From NCBI GenBank assembly GCA_028281495.1, contig JANQJU010000023.1, positions 1-64,000 of the forward strand: DNA of 64,000 bases, in the 5' to 3' direction. This stretch comes from SAR324 cluster bacterium. GTDB taxonomy: Bacteria; SAR324; NAC60-12. Positions 18,257-27,045 of the stretch are shown piece by piece; position 1 is the stretch's first letter; each line of letters begins with the position of its first letter. The translations under genes and the position numbers were made by a program. Below the pieces are notes generated by a model that was not told where the DNA came from, did no database searches, and saw nothing but the letters and a program-made list of their open reading frames with translations.

Positions 18257-19771
18257 ATGAAATACGAGAAAATACGTTACTGGGGTTTATGGTTCATTTT
18301 GATTCCTATGCTCACATCATGTGTGGCTGAAGACGATGATGAGCGGGACACCCCTTATTTTAAAACAGTCGAATGCCGGCAAACGATTTACAATCAGGCA
18401 GACCGATGTGGCGTGTTGGTCGTTCCTGAAGACCGAAGGGATCCTCAAAAAGGAAGGATCAATGTGTATGTAACAATCTATGCTCCGCCAGGAGAACGAA
18501 ATCCTGATGCTCTCCCGACTATTTTTCTGAATGGAGGACCTGGGGCCGGGAATGGTTCTTTTTACGAAATCTTTGGAAATCCAGACAACTCAGCCTTCTT
18601 TCTGCGGACCCATATGGCTGCGGAATCGGATCTGATTTTATTGGACCAGCGGGGAACCAACTATTCAACACCCTCGCTCTACTGCCAAGGATTGGCCGCT
18701 TTCCAGGAACAAGCCTACGGGTGGACGTGGCAACGGGAAGGCGAGGATCGGGTGCCGTTAATGGAGGCATGCCGAATTGATTATGAACAGCAGGGAGTGG
18801 ATTTGTCGGGATTCGATACGGTTGAAAACGCCGCCGATATTCGGGATTTGGTCAAGGTCTTGGGATTACAGCAGGTTAACTTGTATGCGGCCTCCTATGG
18901 AACGCGGTTGGCCATGATTACCATGAAGCTCTATCCTGAAATCTTGAACTCGGTCGTGCTCGATTCCATTTTACCCCCAGAAACCAACGCCTATGTGGAA
19001 TCCGCTCCTGGTACGATGGAAGGCCTCAATGCTTTGTTTGCAGCGGCAAAAACCGACTATCCGGATCTTGAAGAAATTTTTTATGCCATTTCCGCTGATT
19101 TGGAACGAGTCCCCTTGACTGTAAAAACTTCCGATGGGCTGGAAGTGACCATCACCGCACCGATGTTTGTGAACTTCGTCACCAGCAAGTTAAGAAGCAC
19201 GCCTTATGACACCAATCTCCCCTTCAGCATTTATGACATCTTTTTTAACAAAAATTATACGGCGATTGCCGATAGCTGGATTGATCGCGTGAACAACGAC
19301 TATACCGGGGGCGGTCCGGGGAGCGATTCGACGGTGGCGGGCTTCTTTTCCTCTGTGTTTGCAGCGAATGATGCGCATTACACCTCGCCTGAACAAATTG
19401 AAGCGGAAATCCTCAGCGTGACTGACGATCCTGGAATTCAAGAGTGGCTGCGCCATGAGTTCATTTACAAAAGGCCAGAGATTGTTAGCGATTGGATGGT
19501 CCAACCGCTCTCGCCGAGTATTCGGGACCCCCTCGTGAGCGATATCCCGACCCTCATGATGGTCGGGGAACTGGATGTGGCCACCCCCTCCATATTCAGT
19601 GCCAACTCCGTTCAATATCTAAGCAATGCCAATTATTTCAGGATACCGGCTGGGCACGGTGTGGGCTTTCTTGAGTGTTCCATGGACATGGTCGCCAATT
19701 TTTATGCTGACCCGTTGGCGGATCCGGTCAACAGTTGTCCTACGACCTACGAATGGACTCCCTGGCCTTAA
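18257..19771 (+). CDS. Secreted lipoprotein alpha/beta hydrolase (TAP/proline-iminopeptidase type)
   Basis: The 504-residue product has a signal sequence ending in the lipobox LTSC, so it is a lipoprotein of the cell envelope. The fold is alpha/beta hydrolase: oxyanion region FLNGGPGAGNG, then DLILLDQRGTNYS, nucleophile elbow AASYGT with Ser213, Asp440 in GELDVATP and His467 in AGHGVG. A C-terminal TAP-like segment follows. Relatives are tripeptidyl aminopeptidases and proline iminopeptidases that take peptide N-termini. It lies between the two synthase genes, 46 bp after the first, with a strong AAGGAGGA site, so it belongs to the cluster. A role in trimming a precursor outside the cytoplasm, in self-protection or in product release is inference; an in-trans thioesterase is unlikely because of the export signal. 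Confidence 0.85.
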   Translation: MKYEKIRYWGLWFILIPMLTSCVAEDDDERDTPYFKTVECRQTIYNQADRCGVLVVPEDRRDPQKGRINVYVTIYAPPGERNPDALPTIFLNGGPGAGNGSFYEIFGNPDNSAFFLRTHMAAESDLILLDQRGTNYSTPSLYCQGLAAFQEQAYGWTWQREGEDRVPLMEACRIDYEQQGVDLSGFDTVENAADIRDLVKVLGLQQVNLYAASYGTRLAMITMKLYPEILNSVVLDSILPPETNAYVESAPGTMEGLNALFAAAKTDYPDLEEIFYAISADLERVPLTVKTSDGLEVTITAPMFVNFVTSKLRSTPYDTNLPFSIYDIFFNKNYTAIADSWIDRVNNDYTGGGPGSDSTVAGFFSSVFAANDAHYTSPEQIEAEILSVTDDPGIQEWLRHEFIYKRPEIVSDWMVQPLSPSIRDPLVSDIPTLMMVGELDVATPSIFSANSVQYLSNANYFRIPAGHGVGFLECSMDMVANFYADPLADPVNSCPTTYEWTPWP

Positions 19772-19803
19772 ACATTCACCGGCATCTGTCTTCAAAGGAA
19801 GTT

Positions 19804-22800
19804 ATGACCCGCGAAAACTATAATAAAAAAGTCCTGCACACCGTTTTTGAGTTTCAAGTGCCGCAATTTGCCAACCGTGTGGCCATTGAACAGGGAACAC
19901 GCCGCATCACCTACCAAGCCCTCAACCGTCGTGCCAATCACGTCGCACGACGATTGCGGGAATTGGGGATCAAAAACGATACGATTGTGGGTGTTGCGAT
20001 GGAAAGCAGTATTGAATACGTGATTGCAATCCTGGGAATCATGAAAGCAGGGGGGATGTTTTTACCACTGGATCTGCGTTTTCCAGAGAAACGGCTGCAA
20101 ACCATCTTGGGCAAAACCGTTCCCAAAGTGATTGTTGCTCAACAGGCTTTGCATCCCAGCTTAAAAGACACCCTGGACTCGCTCATGACCTCGCCTTGTC
20201 CGTTCATCATTTTAGATCCCGAAGAAGATGGTCAGGAGGAACCGCACGAAACCAATTTAGATATTTCTGTTCGGCCCGACGACGCCAACTACATCATGTA
20301 CACGTCAGGCTCTACCGGGACTCCCAAAGCCATTGTGGGGTGCCACAAGAGTCTGAGCCATTTCATTCATTGGGAAATAAAAGAATTTGATTTGCAACGG
20401 AATGTCAAAGTGACCCAACTGGCCCCCATCACATTTGATGCGAGTTTGCGGGATATCTTTGTTCCGCTGTTGGCGGGGGGCGTGCTCTGTATTCCGGAAC
20501 AGAATATCCGAGAAAACATTCTCAAACTGGTGGATTGGCTGGAGACCTCTGAGGTGACGTTGATGCATTGTGTGCCTTCCTTGTTTCGCTTGATCACCAA
20601 AGAAATGGAATCAACCGACACTCATCACCAGCGATTGCCGGCACTGAAACATATTTTGATGGCAGGGGATGCTTTATACCATCAAGATGTGCTGCGTTGG
20701 ATGGCGATGATGGGGGAACGTGTTGAATTGGCCAATTTGTACGGTCCTTCAGAAACGACGCTGATCAAAACCTGCCACCGCATCCGAGAAAAACCCAAGG
20801 TCTCCACTGGAATCGTCCCGATTGGGCATCCTATTTCCAACACCGCCATCCTCATCGTCAAAGAGGGGGAACTGTGCAATATCGGAGAGGTAGGAGAGGT
20901 TCTGATCAAAACCCCGTTCCAATCTCTGGGATATTTCAATGATTCTGAGCTGACTGCTCAATCGTTCATCCAGAATCCTTTGCATCAAGAAACTGAAGAC
21001 ATTGTCTATCGAACAGGAGACCTGGGGCGATATCTTCCCGACCGCTGCATTGAGTTCATAGGAAGAGCTGATGCTCAAGTGAAAGTTGCCGGAATTCGAG
21101 TGGAATTGGGAGAGATTGAAAACGCCGTATTGAGTCTGGAAGGGATTGATCAAGTGGTGGTGATGGCCCATGAGAATCAGGAGCATGAAAAGACACTGGT
21201 TTGCTATTTCACCACGTCTCAAACCATCCCAGTAGAAGCCATTCGTGCTGCATTGAGACATCGATTGCCCTCGTATCTCATGCCGTCCCATTTTGTGCAG
21301 CAAGATCATTTCCCACTCAATACCAACGGAAAACTTGATCGTAATGCCCTGCCCAAACCCGATTCTCTGCTGACCAAAAAACCCCATCATGTTCCTCCTG
21401 CCAATGAGGTGGAAACCCAACTGGTCCAAATCTGGAAGGACGTGTTGGAGATTCCAGAAGTTGGGGTCAATAGTCCCTTTTTTGAAATTGGTGGGCATTC
21501 TCTCAAAGCCATTCGGATTGTATCGGGAATTTATCGATCGCTTCAGGTGGAGGTAAGCCTGAAAGAGTTTTTTGAAAATTCAACAATACGCAAATTGGCT
21601 CGCCTGATCCTGGACTCAGAAGCCTCCATCGACTTGGAAATTCCAGAGATTCGCAAACAACCCCACTATGCCCTATCCCATGCGCAGCGTCGTCTTTGGG
21701 TGATCAACAAAATGCAAGGGAACACAGAGGCCTACTGCATTCCTGCTGCCTGTGAGTTTGTTGGGTCATTCGATGTGCATGCCTTTGAGCAAACTTGCCA
21801 TGCATTGATTCAGCGTCACGACTCGTTGAGAACCGTATTTGTGGAAATCGAGGGAGAACCACGCCAGAAGATTCTCGATACCGGGAATTTCCAAATGGAA
21901 ATTTACGATTTGAGCATTGCAGTCGATGCGGAAAAGGAATTCCAATCGCTTCGGCACAACAATGCCAGTTTTCCGTTTGATTTAGAACGTGGTCCGCTAT
22001 TGCGAATCGCCATCGTTAAGATGGCAGAAAATCGATACCGTATGTTGTTCAATATCCATCATATTATTTCAGATCGATGGTCCCTCAATGTCTTGGTTCA
22101 TGAAATGAGCTTGCTGTATAGCCAGTTTCTTCAAGGAATCCAAAGCTCCCTTCCTTCCCTGCCCATTCAATACAAAGACTATGCGGCTTGGCAAAATGGG
22201 TTCCTCGCCAGTTCCAAGATAAACAAGCACCGGGATTACTGGCATCAAAAATTCTCAGATGAAACTCCCGTCTTGGATTTGCCCAAAGATTTTTCTCGCC
22301 CTCCTCTGCAAACGTACTCAGGGGACCGAGTGACCTTCACCATTTCCAGTTCGGTGCTTGGCAAGTTACGGGCGTTTAGCCAACAACGCGATCTCAGTTT
22401 GTTCATTTCGCTGCAATCCTTGGTCAAAGTGCTCTTATACCGCTACACCGGACAATCCGATATCGTTGTGGGGAGCGTGATTGCAGGAAGGCATCAAGAA
22501 GTGCTGGAATCGCAGATGGGGCTTTACATGAATGTGTTGGCATTCCGCGATACGCTGTTGGGGCACGAATCCTTCGAGACCAGCGTGCAAAAAATTCGCC
22601 GCACTGCAATTGAGGCTTATGAACACCAGATCTATCCCTTTGATCGGCTTGTGGAAGAACTGAATCTCAATCGCGATTTGGGAAGGTCTCCCCTGTTTGA
22701 TGTTGCAATGGATCTCCAAGGCACCGATCAAATCGAACTTTCCTTAGCGGGGGTTTCGGTCATCCCATTTAAGGGAGCTACCCCGATTAGCAAATATGAT

Positions 22801-25800
22801 CTCTTCTTTTCATTTGTAGAAACTGAAACCGAATTGACCGTAGGGTTGACTTATAACACCGACCTCTTCCGTCGCACGCGAATCGAACGGATGGCCACTC
22901 ATTTTGCGGAGTTGTTGAATTCCGTTTTAGCAGAACCCACCCGCATCTTAGATGATTTGAACATCCTTCCCGTTGCTGAAGAAGCACAGATTCGGTCTTT
23001 CAATCCGACTCCCTCCGACTATCCCCAAGATGCCACCATGGTCAGTCTGTTTGAAAAACAAGTCCAAGAGACACCGGGGCATATCGCCATTATTTTTGGA
23101 GAAACAGAACTGACTTATGAAGAATTGAATTCACGTGCCGACCGAGTGGCTCAGTTTCTGAGGGAGCAAAAACATGTGGAGGGTCCAGAGCAGCGGGTCG
23201 CTCTCCTCGCCGAACCTTCAGAGTGGTTCGTGATCGGATTGCTGGGAATTTTGAAGGCAGGTGGAGCCTACGTTCCAATCGACCCGACTTTTCAAGACGA
23301 GCGCATCGGCTTTATGCTTCAAGATAGCTCATGTCACACCCTGTTGATGGTCACGGAATCCAGTGTTCCAAGGTTTGCCCATTGGGACTGCCAGTGCATT
23401 CCTTTGCCGTCAATCGAGGCGTCTGAAATGAATACCGATTCTGTGGCACTCACGCCCAATCAGTTGGCTTACGTGATCTACACTTCGGGGAGTACCGGAC
23501 GACCCAAGGGGGTTCTTCTCGAACACGGTGGTTTCGTCAATATGATTCTGTCTCAAATACAAATTTTTGGGCTGACCGCAGAAGATCGGGTGTTGCAGTT
23601 TGCATCTCCTTCATTTGACGCATCCATGTCTGAGATTTTCATGGCCCTCCTTTCCGGAGCTTCCTTGGTGTTGATCCACGAAGATGTCAAACGAGATAAG
23701 GCGGCTTTGCTTCAAATCTTGCAGAACCAGCGAGTGACTACGGCCACGTTCCCTCCGACTTACCTACGCCTCTTAGGGTTTTCTCACCTGAAAATGTTGA
23801 AAACTCTGATTACGGCTGGGGAATCTGCGATTTCTGACAATGGCGAGTTCATTGATCCGAACCACCATTATTGGAATGCATACGGTCCCACCGAGTATTC
23901 GGTTTGTGCCAGTTGTTTTGAGGTGCCTGCTGATTTTTCGGATCCCTTGATTCCGATTGGCCGTCCCATCGCCAACACCGAAGTGCTGATTTTGAATTCC
24001 CACAACCAGCAGCAGCCGTTGGGAATTCCAGGAGAGATTTGTCTGTCCGGTCCTGGAATCGCACGAGGATATCTCAACCAACGAGAACTGACGGCTCAAA
24101 AATTTGTCGATCATCCGTTTCAAGAAGGCGCTCGCATGTATCGGACCGGCGATCTGGGAGCATGGCGAAGCGACGGTACGATTGAGTATTGGGGAAGAAA
24201 CGACGAACAATTGAAAGTCAACGGATACCGCATTGAACCGGGGGAAGTGGCCTCGGTCCTCAGCCAACAGGAGGCCATCGACCATGTGTTTGTATCGGGA
24301 GTCAAAGACACGGCGGATCGAACCGCACTGGTTGCCTACTATTCTTTGAAAAAGCCCGTAGAACTTTGGCCGTCGGTTGCGGAATTTTTTATCTATGACG
24401 ACGTGTTGTACCGCGCCATGGCCACCCACGAGGAACGCAATCGCCTGTATGCCAATGCGTTCCAAAAACACCTCCCTGGAAAAATTGTGGTCGAGGTAGG
24501 CCCCGGCCCGGAAGCCATCTTATCGCGTCTTGCTATTGAGGCAGGAGCAGAGAAAGTCTATGCCATCGAATATCTGAAAAGCACGTATGACAAAGCGTGT
24601 GAAACGGTCCGTTCTCTTGGATTGGAAGATCGCATTCATCTCCTGCACGGGGATGCGATGGAAACGGAATTGCCAGAAAAAGCCGATTTTTGCATTTCAG
24701 AGATTGTTGGAAATATTGGTGGTTCTGAAGGCTCAGCTCGAATCATCAATGAAACGCGTCGGTTGCTCCACAACCCCTCCCACATGATCCCCCAACGCAG
24801 TGTGACTCAGATTGCCGCTTGCTCCCTTCCCGATGATTTTGAATACGCTTTGCCTGAAATAGCGGCTCACTACACCCAAAAGATTTTTGAAGACAAAGGT
24901 TATTCCTTCGACCTCCGGATGTGTCTGAAGCATTTTTCTAGAGAGTGGATCCTTTCGAATGAAGATATATTTGAAGATTTGGATTACACACAACCCATCG
25001 TTTTGGAAACCACGCATACCATTCGGCTGGAGATGCAAAAAGATGGGGTGTTCCACGGGTTTGCCGTGTGGCTCACTTTAGACATGGATTCGGACAATCA
25101 TCTGGACATTTTGGATTCTCCAGAAAGTTGGTTGCCGGTGTATCTCCCGTTTTCGGTCGAAGGCATCACCGTGCAGGCTGGTGACTGGATCGAAGGAACA
25201 ATCGTCCGAACTCTTTGCGAGAACCGTCTGAATCCTGATTTTTGCATTCATGGCAAAATTCACCGTTCGCAAGCGTCATCGCTGGATGTGGAAGTCCGTA
25301 GTTTCCATGACAAAGCTGTTTTTCGCCACACCCCCTTTTATGAACAACTCTTTTCCAATGGGGAGATCCCAATAAAGGCGGTCCACTCGACGGACCAAGT
25401 CCGAACTTATCTCAAGCAGCATCTCCCGCAATACATGGTCCCTCAACACCTGGTTGAAGTGGAACGATTCCCATTAACTTCCAGTGGGAAAATAAACCCA
25501 AAGGCTTTACCGGCTCCAGATTCGGTGGAAACATCAACCTCCTACGTTCCTCCGACTTCGGCACTGCAACAACAGTTGGTGACGTTGTGGGAAGAAATCT
25601 TAGGAAGAACCTCGATTGGAATCTACAACAATTTCTTCGATCTCGGTGGCAACTCCCTCCATGCCGTACAGATGATTTCCCGATCGAATGCAGAACTCTC
25701 ATTGGATTTGACCATCAAAGCCTTATTTGCAAACCCGACGATTGCGGGATTATCCAACAGTTCAGGAAATGAAAAACAGCCTGCGTCCGCGAGCAAGTCA

Positions 25801-27045
25801 ACCTTGGGTGAGGTTTCCGAAGAAAATGGATTGTGGTCTCATCTCAACGTCGAACGGCGTCCATTTGTCTCTCTTTTCGCCTGTCATAAAATTCCTCTGG
25901 TGGATGCAGTGGCTTTGTCATGTTTTTCACCTCGCATTCTGGAAAGTTTACAACTGGATCGAGCTTCTTTCTTATCTCAGTTTTGCAACAATCTTCCATT
26001 GATCACCAAAACGTCCAATCTTCCATTGATCACCAAAACGTCCAATCTGCCTCAGGGGCGGGTCGCGGGAATCCACCTGCCTATTTTTTCCGACGAATTG
26101 TACGGCGACTCTGAGGCTCTTGTTGAACTCATCCTCGACGGGCTGGCATTGGCAAAAACAATTGGGGCCAAGGTTGTGTCTTTGACCGGGATGTTACCCG
26201 CTGCCACAGACTTAGGACGGGCTATCTTGGCTGCTCCTAGCTATCACGACGCGTTGCCCAGAGTGACAACAGGACACGCGGCGGTCATTTCTACAATAGT
26301 GTTGACGCTCAAAAAACTGCTGACGAAAAGTCGTCGAAATCTGACTCAAGAAACCGTGGCCTTTTTGGGGCAAGGGGGGATAGGGACCACCAGCTTATTG
26401 TTGATGTTGGAAGTCTTGCCACATCCCAAGCATCTGATGCTTTGTGGTGCGTTTAATGAGAAGGAATCGATGGAAACTTTGCGAGATCACCTCATCCAGA
26501 CATGTCAGTTCACTGGAACGATTACGGTCTTGGAAATGGAGAACCAGGTTCCCGATAAACTGTATGAAGCGAGTGTGATCATCGGAACCCTTCCGGGGGC
26601 GGACCTCCTGGAGGTTCCTCGATTAAAATCCTCTGCACTCGTGATTGGAGACTTTCCTCCTCATTGTTTCAATACACACGAAGCGATCCAACGCTTCAAC
26701 CAGCAAGGGGATATCTTGTTGAGTGAAGGGGATGTGCTCTCATTCTCCCAACCGATTGAAAGCAAACACTATGTTCCCCATCCGCTGAATCTGAATGAGA
26801 TCGAAACGAAGCGTTCTGAATTTTTTCAAAACACGATCACCGGCTGTGTCTTTTCCAGCTTCATGCCGTTGCTGGATGACAAACTGACTCCGACATGCGG
26901 CCTCATTGCCCTCGAAGACGCCTTACAACACTATTGGCATTTGCACGATTCCGGGTTGGAAGCTGCCGATCCTCATTGCGAAGATTTTGTTCTCGACTCC
27001 CACCTTATTGAAAGGTTTGCCAACCAATATGGAGAAACAATATGA
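19804..27045 (+). CDS. NRPS: A-PCP-C-A(MT)-PCP with acyl-ACP-reductase-like terminal domain, about 2,413 aa
   Basis: I chose ATG 19804, preceded by AAAGGA, over the in-frame ATG at 19735 that lies inside the previous gene. Domains: adenylation (1-510, pocket about D-A-R-S-L-A-L-L-I, no assignment); PCP (Ser566); condensation (HHIISDRW at 752-759, catalytic His and Asp present, usual Gly replaced by Arg758); second adenylation (from 1077, pocket D-A-S-T-I-A-A-V-C, a Tyr-type code); a methyltransferase inserted before the A10 motif (1520-1870; VVEVGPGPEA, SEIVGNIGG at 1632); PCP (Ser1951); and a terminal domain (2010-2413). The last has TTGHAA at 2155, a GxGxxG Rossmann motif at 2189-2194 and Cys2348. 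These align in order with the TTGNTHTA, nucleotide-binding and catalytic-Cys regions of cyanobacterial acyl-ACP reductase. It starts with an A domain, so it completes the C domain at the end of the first synthase. It overlaps the next gene by four bases. Confidence 0.93.
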   Translation: MTRENYNKKVLHTVFEFQVPQFANRVAIEQGTRRITYQALNRRANHVARRLRELGIKNDTIVGVAMESSIEYVIAILGIMKAGGMFLPLDLRFPEKRLQTILGKTVPKVIVAQQALHPSLKDTLDSLMTSPCPFIILDPEEDGQEEPHETNLDISVRPDDANYIMYTSGSTGTPKAIVGCHKSLSHFIHWEIKEFDLQRNVKVTQLAPITFDASLRDIFVPLLAGGVLCIPEQNIRENILKLVDWLETSEVTLMHCVPSLFRLITKEMESTDTHHQRLPALKHILMAGDALYHQDVLRWMAMMGERVELANLYGPSETTLIKTCHRIREKPKVSTGIVPIGHPISNTAILIVKEGELCNIGEVGEVLIKTPFQSLGYFNDSELTAQSFIQNPLHQETEDIVYRTGDLGRYLPDRCIEFIGRADAQVKVAGIRVELGEIENAVLSLEGIDQVVVMAHENQEHEKTLVCYFTTSQTIPVEAIRAALRHRLPSYLMPSHFVQQDHFPLNTNGKLDRNALPKPDSLLTKKPHHVPPANEVETQLVQIWKDVLEIPEVGVNSPFFEIGGHSLKAIRIVSGIYRSLQVEVSLKEFFENSTIRKLARLILDSEASIDLEIPEIRKQPHYALSHAQRRLWVINKMQGNTEAYCIPAACEFVGSFDVHAFEQTCHALIQRHDSLRTVFVEIEGEPRQKILDTGNFQMEIYDLSIAVDAEKEFQSLRHNNASFPFDLERGPLLRIAIVKMAENRYRMLFNIHHIISDRWSLNVLVHEMSLLYSQFLQGIQSSLPSLPIQYKDYAAWQNGFLASSKINKHRDYWHQKFSDETPVLDLPKDFSRPPLQTYSGDRVTFTISSSVLGKLRAFSQQRDLSLFISLQSLVKVLLYRYTGQSDIVVGSVIAGRHQEVLESQMGLYMNVLAFRDTLLGHESFETSVQKIRRTAIEAYEHQIYPFDRLVEELNLNRDLGRSPLFDVAMDLQGTDQIELSLAGVSVIPFKGATPISKYDLFFSFVETETELTVGLTYNTDLFRRTRIERMATHFAELLNSVLAEPTRILDDLNILPVAEEAQIRSFNPTPSDYPQDATMVSLFEKQVQETPGHIAIIFGETELTYEELNSRADRVAQFLREQKHVEGPEQRVALLAEPSEWFVIGLLGILKAGGAYVPIDPTFQDERIGFMLQDSSCHTLLMVTESSVPRFAHWDCQCIPLPSIEASEMNTDSVALTPNQLAYVIYTSGSTGRPKGVLLEHGGFVNMILSQIQIFGLTAEDRVLQFASPSFDASMSEIFMALLSGASLVLIHEDVKRDKAALLQILQNQRVTTATFPPTYLRLLGFSHLKMLKTLITAGESAISDNGEFIDPNHHYWNAYGPTEYSVCASCFEVPADFSDPLIPIGRPIANTEVLILNSHNQQQPLGIPGEICLSGPGIARGYLNQRELTAQKFVDHPFQEGARMYRTGDLGAWRSDGTIEYWGRNDEQLKVNGYRIEPGEVASVLSQQEAIDHVFVSGVKDTADRTALVAYYSLKKPVELWPSVAEFFIYDDVLYRAMATHEERNRLYANAFQKHLPGKIVVEVGPGPEAILSRLAIEAGAEKVYAIEYLKSTYDKACETVRSLGLEDRIHLLHGDAMETELPEKADFCISEIVGNIGGSEGSARIINETRRLLHNPSHMIPQRSVTQIAACSLPDDFEYALPEIAAHYTQKIFEDKGYSFDLRMCLKHFSREWILSNEDIFEDLDYTQPIVLETTHTIRLEMQKDGVFHGFAVWLTLDMDSDNHLDILDSPESWLPVYLPFSVEGITVQAGDWIEGTIVRTLCENRLNPDFCIHGKIHRSQASSLDVEVRSFHDKAVFRHTPFYEQLFSNGEIPIKAVHSTDQVRTYLKQHLPQYMVPQHLVEVERFPLTSSGKINPKALPAPDSVETSTSYVPPTSALQQQLVTLWEEILGRTSIGIYNNFFDLGGNSLHAVQMISRSNAELSLDLTIKALFANPTIAGLSNSSGNEKQPASASKSTLGEVSEENGLWSHLNVERRPFVSLFACHKIPLVDAVALSCFSPRILESLQLDRASFLSQFCNNLPLITKTSNLPLITKTSNLPQGRVAGIHLPIFSDELYGDSEALVELILDGLALAKTIGAKVVSLTGMLPAATDLGRAILAAPSYHDALPRVTTGHAAVISTIVLTLKKLLTKSRRNLTQETVAFLGQGGIGTTSLLLMLEVLPHPKHLMLCGAFNEKESMETLRDHLIQTCQFTGTITVLEMENQVPDKLYEASVIIGTLPGADLLEVPRLKSSALVIGDFPPHCFNTHEAIQRFNQQGDILLSEGDVLSFSQPIESKHYVPHPLNLNEIETKRSEFFQNTITGCVFSSFMPLLDDKLTPTCGLIALEDALQHYWHLHDSGLEAADPHCEDFVLDSHLIERFANQYGETI
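25990..26043 (+). repeat. Exact 27-bp tandem duplication inside the terminal domain
   Basis: Two identical 27-bp copies beginning AATCTTCCATTGATCACC lie head to tail in the coding sequence and add nine residues (NLPLITKTS twice). The frame is kept. Identity of both copies indicates a recent event. Confidence 0.95.

Noticed and set aside
25834..27045. Thioesterase or standard thioester-reductase domain at the end of the second synthase
   Set aside because: No GxSxG motif and no GxxGxxG with YxxxK of the extended SDR type could be found.
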